Both the position numbers and the translations under genes were made by a program. From NCBI GenBank assembly GCA_900312665.1, contig ONZQ02000001.1, positions 4,152,346 through 4,216,345 on the forward strand: a stretch of 64,000 nt of DNA, written 5' to 3'. Positions 57,841 to 64,000 of the stretch are shown here, in pieces. How positions within the stretch are numbered: position 1 is the stretch's first letter; the number at the start of each line of letters is the position of its first letter. The notes beneath the pieces are model-generated. The model was not told the DNA's origin. It saw only the letters and a list, made by a program, of their open reading frames with translations, and searched no databases. The DNA comes from Cephalotrichum gorgonifer (lineage: Eukaryota > Ascomycota > Sordariomycetes > Microascales > Microascaceae).

Positions 57841-59629
57841 ATGACCACCCAAACCTATACACGCGACGAAGTCGCGAAGCATGCCACCGATGAGTCCCTT
57901 TGGTGCATAATCGACAGCACGGTCTACGACCTCACCGACTTCCTCGAGGCCCACCCGGGCGGTGAATCCGTCCTCCGCCAGATAGCCGGCAAGGACGCCA
58001 CGGCCGACTTCTACAACCTCCACCGTCACGAGGTCCTCACGAAGTACGCCCGCCTCACCGTCGGTACCATCGCCGGCGAGAAGCCCCAGGTCCTGACGCC
58101 CAAGCCGGGAGATCTGAGCCCGATTCCCTACGCTGAGCCGCTATGGCTCGCCGAGCCGTTCCGGTCGCCTTACTACAAGGATTCGCACAGGAGGCTGCAG
58201 AAGGCAATGAGGGAGTTCGTGGACAGGGAGCTGCTCCCCGAGGCGACGGAATGCGAGACGACAGGGCGGTTCGTGTCGCAGGAAATGATTGAGAGGATGG
58301 CGGAGCTGGGAGTCCTACACATGCGGCTCGGACCCGGAAAGCACCTCCACGGCGTGAAGCTCATGGGCGGCGTCGTCAAGGGCGAGGAGTTCGACTACTT
58401 CCACGACTTGGTTGTCGGCCAGGAGCTGTCACGTTGCAATGCGCGCGGGTTCCAGGATGGAAACATGGCGGGGATGTGTATTGGCCTGACCGCGGTCCTG
58501 AACTTCGCCCGGGACGAGGCGTGGAAGAAGAAGATTGCGGACGAGGTGTTCAGTGGGAAGAAGAAGGCTTGCCTCGCCATTACGGAGGCTTTCGCTGGTA
58601 TGTTGTTTCCTCATTTATTCCCTGTAGTGCAGTAATCGGACCAACAAGGCGACGAGCTAACTCTTTCCCCCCTTACCTCGCAGGTTCTGATGTCGCTGGA
58701 CTTCGGACTACGGCCGTGAAGACCCCTGACGGCAGGCATTACGTATGTACCTCGCCTTCAATACTCCAAGCTCTGGTGCAAGACCTTTCCCTTTTTTGCC
58801 TAACATCGCGCATAGATCGTCAACGGAACCAAGAAGTGGATCACGAACGGCGTCTTCAGTGACTACTTCATCACAGGCGTCAACACGGGCAAGGGCCTTA
58901 GCGTCCTGCTCATCGAGCGCGGCGAGGGCGTTGAGACGAAGCCTATTAAGACCTCGTATTCTCCCGCCGCCGGCACCGCCTACATTACCTTTGACAACGT
59001 CAAGGTCCCCGTCGAGAATCTTCTTGGCGAGGAGAACAAGGGCATCCATGTCATCCTGAGCAACTTTAACCACGAGCGATGGACCATGGTCTGGTATGTC
59101 TCCCTATCCCCTCTCCTCTCCCCCACCTCTCACCTCTATCATATCGACACGAACCACCCCCCTCCTACTAACGAAATCGTTCAGTGGTACCGTCCGCATG
59201 TGCCGCACCGTGGTAGAAGAGACCATGAAGTGGGCAAACCAGCGCCTCGTCTTCGGGAAGCGCCTGATCGACCAGCCCGTCATCCGGCAGAAGCTCGCCA
59301 AGATGATCTCCCTCGTCGAGGTGAACCAGTCACACCTCGAGACCATCACCCACCAGATGTGCCACATGCCATACTCCCAGCAGGCCCGCTACCTCGCAGG
59401 ACCCATCGGCATCCTCAAGATGAGCTCCACGCGCGCGGCCCACGAGATTGCAGACGAGGCGGTGCAGATCTGGGGCGGCCGCGGCCTCACGGCCACGGGG
59501 ATGGGGAGGATCATCGAGATGTTCAACAGGACGTACAAGTTCGACGCCATACTCGGCGGCGCCGAGGAGGTCTTGGGAGATCTGGGTGTGAGGCAGGCTA
59601 TGAAGGGGCTGCCCAAGGTCATGTTATAG
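57841..59629 (+). CDS. Cytochrome b5-acyl-CoA dehydrogenase fusion
   Basis: Exons 57841-58597, 58684-58742, 58816-59093 and 59185-59629 give 512 residues, with introns of 86, 73 and 91 nt. Residues 1-80 are a cytochrome b5 domain: VAKHATDESLWCIIDSTVYD, then the heme His in LEAHPGGES (HPGG at 38-41) and the second in NLHRHEVL (His61 or 63). After a Pro-rich linker, the acyl-CoA dehydrogenase fold runs from about 115: GFQDGNMAGMCIGLT, AITEAFAGSDVAGLRTTAVK, VNGTKKWITNGVFSDYFITG, NHERWTMVCGTVRMCRTVVE and IWGGRGLTATGMGRIIEMFN ending in ILGGAEEVLGDLGVRQ. This fusion is known in filamentous fungi. The Glu that acts as base in medium-chain enzymes (IYEGT) corresponds to Gly in ILGGA. No C-terminal peroxisomal signal (it ends PKVML). 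Confidence 0.93.
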
Positions 59630-60230
59630 TGAACGCACCACCTGTCCTTCTCCCATGTTCGCCTGTCCAAGCTGCCAGTCGCACGGGATACTGCCCTGCT
59701 GGTTCTGGCAGTGGGCCGTCGTTAATACCAACCAAGTCTCAAACATTTCTTCCTTCCACAGCGAGCACACCAAACCCAGCATCGTGCCATAGGCCACCCG
59801 GCCCTGCTACGTGCTGCAAACCACCAGCTTGTGTTGTCAGAAAATCGTTCCTCTCTTGGTCCCCTAACTACCGTATCCGACTAGGCATGACCTCTCTTTA
59901 TCATCGAAACCGGCATCCAACATTTTTTCCCCCTCATTTAAAGGTTATCGCGACGTCTCCTGACCTTTTTCCTTTTCATTGCATCGTTGGGTATGCTCGT
60001 GAAACGCCCTCCAACCCCGCTACTACCCCCTTAACCACCTCCGCCTGTTGTTTTCGAAACGTCGTACGACATGAAGAAACATGACAAAAAAGAAAACGGC
60101 AATATCCCCCTCAGTCGTCATAATATACACGGGTGCTCACGATGCCATCGTGAGAACCCTCGCGCATCCATCTGTCCGGCACCAGCGGTGCCATGAGATC
60201 CGACCGGAAGATAAGGCAAAACACACCAGC
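59630..60230. other. Intergenic, 600 bp, convergent genes
   Basis: Lies between the 3' ends of the dehydrogenase and Byr3 genes. Nothing notable seen. Confidence 0.55.
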
Positions 60231-61866
60231 TTAGGCGTTGGGGCAGGCCGACTGGATGTGGCCGGTCTGCTGGCACTTGTAGCAGATCTTCTCACCACCG
60301 GTGTTCTCCTTGGTGCAGTCACGGCTGAAGTGGCCGTTCTCACCGCAGTTGTAGCACTTGGAGCCGTTGGCGCAGTCGCCTGGGAAAGCAAATCTTGTCA
60401 GCAACATCGTCTCGAGAATAGAAGCTGAACGTCACCACTTACGAGACATGTGGCCGTATCCGCCGCAGCTGTAGCACTGCTTCTGCTGGGCACCGTAGCC
60501 GCCGGGGCCGCCCTGCTGGCCGCCGTAGCCACCCTGCTGGAATCCACCGGAGCTGTAGCCGCCGCCCTCCATGCAGTTGCGGGCGATGTGGCCGACCTTG
60601 CCGCACTATAAGAGATGGTGTGAGCACTTGTAAACACAGACAAAGGGACCTGTAAGCCGGGAGTCAGAGGCCTTACCTTGTAGCACTCAACAGAGGCACC
60701 GCCGGGGCCACCAGCGGGAGCACCGCCCTGGGGGCAGTCGCGCGAGATGTGGCCGGGCTGGTTGCACCGGTAGCAGGTCTTGGAGTCCTTAGGGCCCTCG
60801 GGGCAGTCACGGCCTTGTAAAACTGTGAGCCAACGTTCTTATATCTCACAGGGATAAAGGGGGTATGGTGATAATTTACTCATGTGGCCCTCATCTGACG
60901 AGCAAGTAGGGTTAGTTTCGGAATTCAACAACACCCATCATTCGGTGATATGCCCCACGACTTACTTCCACAGTTGTAGCTAGGTGCGCCGTTAGTAATC
61001 AAGCTAAAACGTCGCCAGCATCGTCACAGGAGGGAAGCTAAACTCACCACTTGGCCGGTCCACGGGTGGGGCAGTCACGGGCCTGTTGTCCTATGTTAGT
61101 GTCCTGAATGCCTGAATGTCGCGGAAGAAAACCCTGTCGCCATTGAAACGAGAGCGCGCCCTAGATCATACCTGGTGGCTGGTGGCACCGCCTAAACATC
61201 TCAAGTCAGACCTCTCACGCCCACAACACAACAATCGAGAACAGGGCAGAGATAAAACAAAGGAATGGAGCTGGTGTTGTTCAGATGGCAAATAGATCAG
61301 ATTGACGCAAACCCCGCCAAGTCGAGTCGAGAAAGCAAAGAAAGAATCTCGATAATGATGAAAACGCAAGTCAACGCATGGCTGCTCGGTGACCAGCTGA
61401 CTCGCGAAGAGATTGCCGCAGCACGGTTGCCCCGCCGAGGCTCCGTTGGGGAGGAAGAGAGGGGAGGGTGGTGTTGCAGGGGAAAATAGTTGTGACAACA
61501 CCCTCTCCTCAGGCTCAGGCTCAGGCTCAGGCTCAACAGCGCAGCGCAGAAACTCGTTTGTTTTATCCGTGAACAGGCAGGCTCAACGCCGAACTTGCAT
61601 TTGGACTTCGGAGAGGGCACATGATAATGGCGGTATTTGAGTGAAGAAAGCAAAACAAAATCGCGTGGGTTGCAGAGATTTCTTCCTCCAGGCGCAAACT
61701 GCCAGCAGAACGGTGGGACAGGATTTGCGCGGTGGGCGGAAGAAAAAGGTGCGTGCCAGCGGCGAGGGTGAAGGAAAGCGGGTGTAGGAAGGGCCCGGAC
61801 AAGATGCTGGCATCAATCGCCTGCGGTCAACTTACAAGAGTAGCAAGCACGTCCGCTGAAATCCAT
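60231..61866 (-). CDS. BYR3: CCHC zinc-knuckle protein Byr3/Gis2/CNBP
   Basis: Eight minus-strand exons: 61866-61836, 61191-61172, 61082-61048, 60979-60966, 60894-60880, 60813-60677, 60605-60443 and 60379-60231, giving 187 residues. Four internal exons measure 20, 35, 14 and 15 nt. All joins keep frame with GT..AG. The protein has seven CX2CX4HX4C knuckles: CYSCGATSHQARDC, CYNCGNEGHMSRDC, CYRCNQPGHISRDC, CYKCGKVGHIARNC, CYSCGGYGHMSRDC, CYNCGENGHFSRDC and CYKCQQTGHIQSAC. A Gly/Gln-rich linker (FQQGGYGGQQGGPGGYG) lies between knuckles four and five. Relatives bind single-stranded nucleic acid and regulate translation of mRNAs; Gis2 associates with polysomes. The very long first intron (644 nt) and the tiny exons are the odd features. 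Knuckles 1 and 2 are each completed only by joining several exons. Confidence 0.93.
61508..61531. repeat. CTCAGG hexamer, four perfect copies
   Basis: CTCAGG repeats perfectly four times and continues partly to 61535. It lies in the 644-nt first intron of the Byr3 gene. On the transcribed strand it reads CCTGAG repeats. Confidence 0.85.
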
Positions 61867-64000
61867 TTTGAAGGTGGTGTGGGTGATGATTTTGTGTGAA
61901 GGTGGTTGTGATTTGGTTTCGAAAGATTGAGATTCGACCTGTGGAATATGATGTTAAAAAATAAAAATTTCTTTGCTCGATTGGGGCATGGGCACGGCGA
62001 GAGAGAAAGGTTGGTAGCGCTGCTGCAGTCGCCAAACCCCGCAGTGTGGGTGGATGTGTGGGTGTGGGGGCTGCTGGATGGGAGAGCGAGACACTTGGAG
62101 GGTGGGCTAGGACCAGCCAGTGATATCATTACTTGGTACAACTGGCAGACTGGCGGTGGCGAGCCGAGGTGCAGAGGAACTTTGCAGGCTGCACTCGGAA
62201 ATTGCTAACAGGAGATAGGAAATGGAGATACAATATATATACATACCACGTGTTTGTTTCTTGGAGGGAAATCAAAGTCTCCAACTTGGAAGGTTTTTCA
62301 AGGAATCTATGGCTTGTGATATTGGGTCAGAACGAGTGGATAGATACTTGCGAGTACACCAAGTATTATCGATGGGGGTTGTTTTTTTTCTTTTGCAATG
62401 CGCCCACATACGAAACTGTGGACACTGAGCAGTGAAACCAACGGAGGGTGGGCCAATAATACAGGACAGGAAAAGCAGAACAGCAAGTGGGGAACTGCGA
62501 GGTGTCTGAATTTTCCCCTCCAGAAATGAAGACACGCAAAGTGCAACGGCAGGGCACTCCATTGATCCTTCCTCACTTGGGAAGGAGGACCGGAGATGTG
62601 CCGCCTTGTGGGGCAAGCGCATGTGCATAATCACAGATTATACTAGTAAGCTCAACTAACCTTGACCGGTACAAGCGATTGGACAGTTTCGAGGACGGAA
62701 AAGCGTGATGGGGCGGGAAAGGGCAAGCGGTCTACCGCCGAAAAATACTAGCGGCGGGGCTTGTGGCGCGGGAACGACACGGACGGGTCAGGTTGTTTGT
62801 TTCTCAAGGAACCCAAACCACCAGCTTGGTGTCTCTGGTCTCCAAGGTGTTCCCGAGCGAATAGGTCTGGGAATGGCTGAAGGCAGAGTGGCGGACTTGG
62901 AGCTGCGTGGAACGATGAAACCAAAGTGATCTGGGAGAGGACGGGCCTTGGGGTATGAGGCATGGAGGAGACAGTATCCCGAAGGAGAACACAACAATAG
63001 CAAGTGCTTACAAGTATTCTGCTAAGAGACGGAAGGTGCGCCTCCCCTTTTCTTATTCCGGGAAGGAGAAGAAGAACAACGAACGGTAGGGAAGTAGCAG
63101 GTGTGCGATGGGATTGTGGAAGGCACGAGGCAGAACCGGTGACGATGGGAGAGACCAGTTGCTTACCTTGAGTGGAATCCACAGTCTGGGTGTCGTGAAA
63201 GAGTGTGATACTACTCGGGCTCCTGTCAGGAAAGGGACCATCTGAGTGGGCTCTGGCACTTACATGAAATAATGTGGTTGGAGGCAATATGTAGCTCGTC
63301 TACTTCCACTGTCACTCTCAAGCGACCATGGTGGTCGGCCCCTGGGGCGATTTATATCTACGATTTGGGCGCTTGTGGGATCTGGCCTTGTGACCGGAAG
63401 TACTCAACCGAGTCCTCGCCCTCCCCGCCTGAGTGAGGATTTCGCTGCTCGTACTCGTACCTTGCGTGTCTTCGCCTACAGAAGAGAAAATCCTCGGTTC
63501 GCCCGCGAGCCCCTTGCATGTAGTATCAGCTTCATTGGCTTCAAAATAGTAACCTGAAGTGTGGATCGTGTGTTGCCTTGTCTACGGATGCGGGTGTGGG
63601 TGTGAGTATGGGTGGGCCGTACGCCCAAGAGAAGGTGCCGAAGCGAGTGGAAGGTGCCTTGCCGCTTTCCGATCTCCTCGTCCAGGGGTCGCTTCCCACC
63701 TCCCATGATCCATCTTTTTTTTTCGTATTTCCGGCTGAGGATAATTGCAGGGGCTGGCCTATGTGGCAGAGCAAAAGGCGAGGTTGACGGCGTTTGCCCC
63801 TTGCTTGCTGGCTCAGATCACCGCCCTGATTGACATGGACCCATGGAGTCTCGGGTTAGGGCGTGGGTGCGCACTCCGGCCAGGAGTCAACTTTCATCCC
63901 ACCCGCCTTATATCCCCCTAGGAGCGATATCCACATTGGGTAACGACCCCTTATCACGACAGAAATCAAACAACAGAAGCTGATATTTTGTCTTCATGTG
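61867..64000. other. Region upstream of Byr3 to the window end
   Basis: No supported gene. It should contain the Byr3 promoter and leader. Two minus-strand donor-like sites (CAAGGTAAGC near 63160-63169 and CTTGTAAGCAC near 63003-63013) could mark non-coding 5' exons, but no acceptor was paired. A 179-codon minus-strand frame (62748-63287) is Ser/Pro/His-rich and unrecognised. Confidence 0.45.

Noticed and set aside
62748..63287. 179-codon minus-strand frame upstream of Byr3
   Set aside because: Ser/Pro/His-rich, no recognisable domain; possibly part of a non-coding leader.
1..64000. Biosynthetic gene cluster, mobile element or CRISPR-like array
   Set aside because: No backbone synthase, transposase, reverse transcriptase, terminal repeats or regular spacer-repeat structure was seen.

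Overview
The window is nuclear DNA of a filamentous ascomycete (Pezizomycotina; a Sordariomycete is plausible but not proven). The signs are GC-rich exons, many short introns (about 43-170 nt) with GTATGT/GTAAGT donors, CT-rich leaders, genes separated by 0.3-4.5 kb, and strongly eukaryotic/fungal products: Atg2, Prp2-type DEAH helicase, Rae1, Byr3/CNBP, Ect1, a Ups2-like protein, and a cytochrome b5-acyl-CoA dehydrogenase fusion. I saw no virus, toxin, CRISPR, rRNA or convincing tRNA gene. Exon joins were assembled by hand from splice signals and reading frame.

Layout. 1-4.58 kb is gene-free as far as I can see. 4.58-9.4 kb (+) holds a CCDC124-like ribosome-associated factor, a catalytically dead ubiquitin-conjugating-like (UEV/AKTIP-type) protein, a small membrane ORF and a multi-exon beta-rich protein of unknown role. 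10.9-12.8 kb (+) has a Ups2-like lipid-transfer protein and a small acidic protein. 13.1-22.3 kb (-) has a SAM methyltransferase, the Prp2 helicase, an M20 metallopeptidase and an allantoate-permease-type MFS transporter; the last two are co-oriented and may serve one catabolic route. 23.6-24.6 kb (-) is a thioredoxin-fold AhpC/TSA-type protein. 26.3-27.4 kb (+) is a coiled-coil gene with an in-frame TAG. 27.4-30.4 kb is featureless. 30.4-35.9 kb has a small unknown protein, Rae1 (-) and a conserved fungal protein (-). 38.6-45.9 kb (+) has a second MFS transporter, Ect1 and a branched-chain aminotransferase. 46.6-53.0 kb (-) is Atg2. 54.0-55.7 kb (-) is a flavin amine oxidase, divergent from the cytochrome b5-acyl-CoA dehydrogenase at 57.8-59.6 kb (+). 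60.2-61.9 kb (-) is the zinc-knuckle protein Byr3/CNBP, split into eight exons, three of them 20 nt or shorter.

How the genes relate. Most are housekeeping genes with no operon-like logic. Three act on phospholipids (Ups2-like, Ect1, Atg2) and several on RNA (Prp2, Rae1, Byr3, CCDC124-like), but they are scattered and probably coincidental neighbours. The best candidates for a second look are the micro-exon architecture of the Byr3 gene, the TAG-interrupted coiled-coil gene, the tiny terminal exons of Atg2 and the amine oxidase, the M20/permease pair, and a family of short palindromic TACAAGTA/TACTCGTA words recurring between genes.
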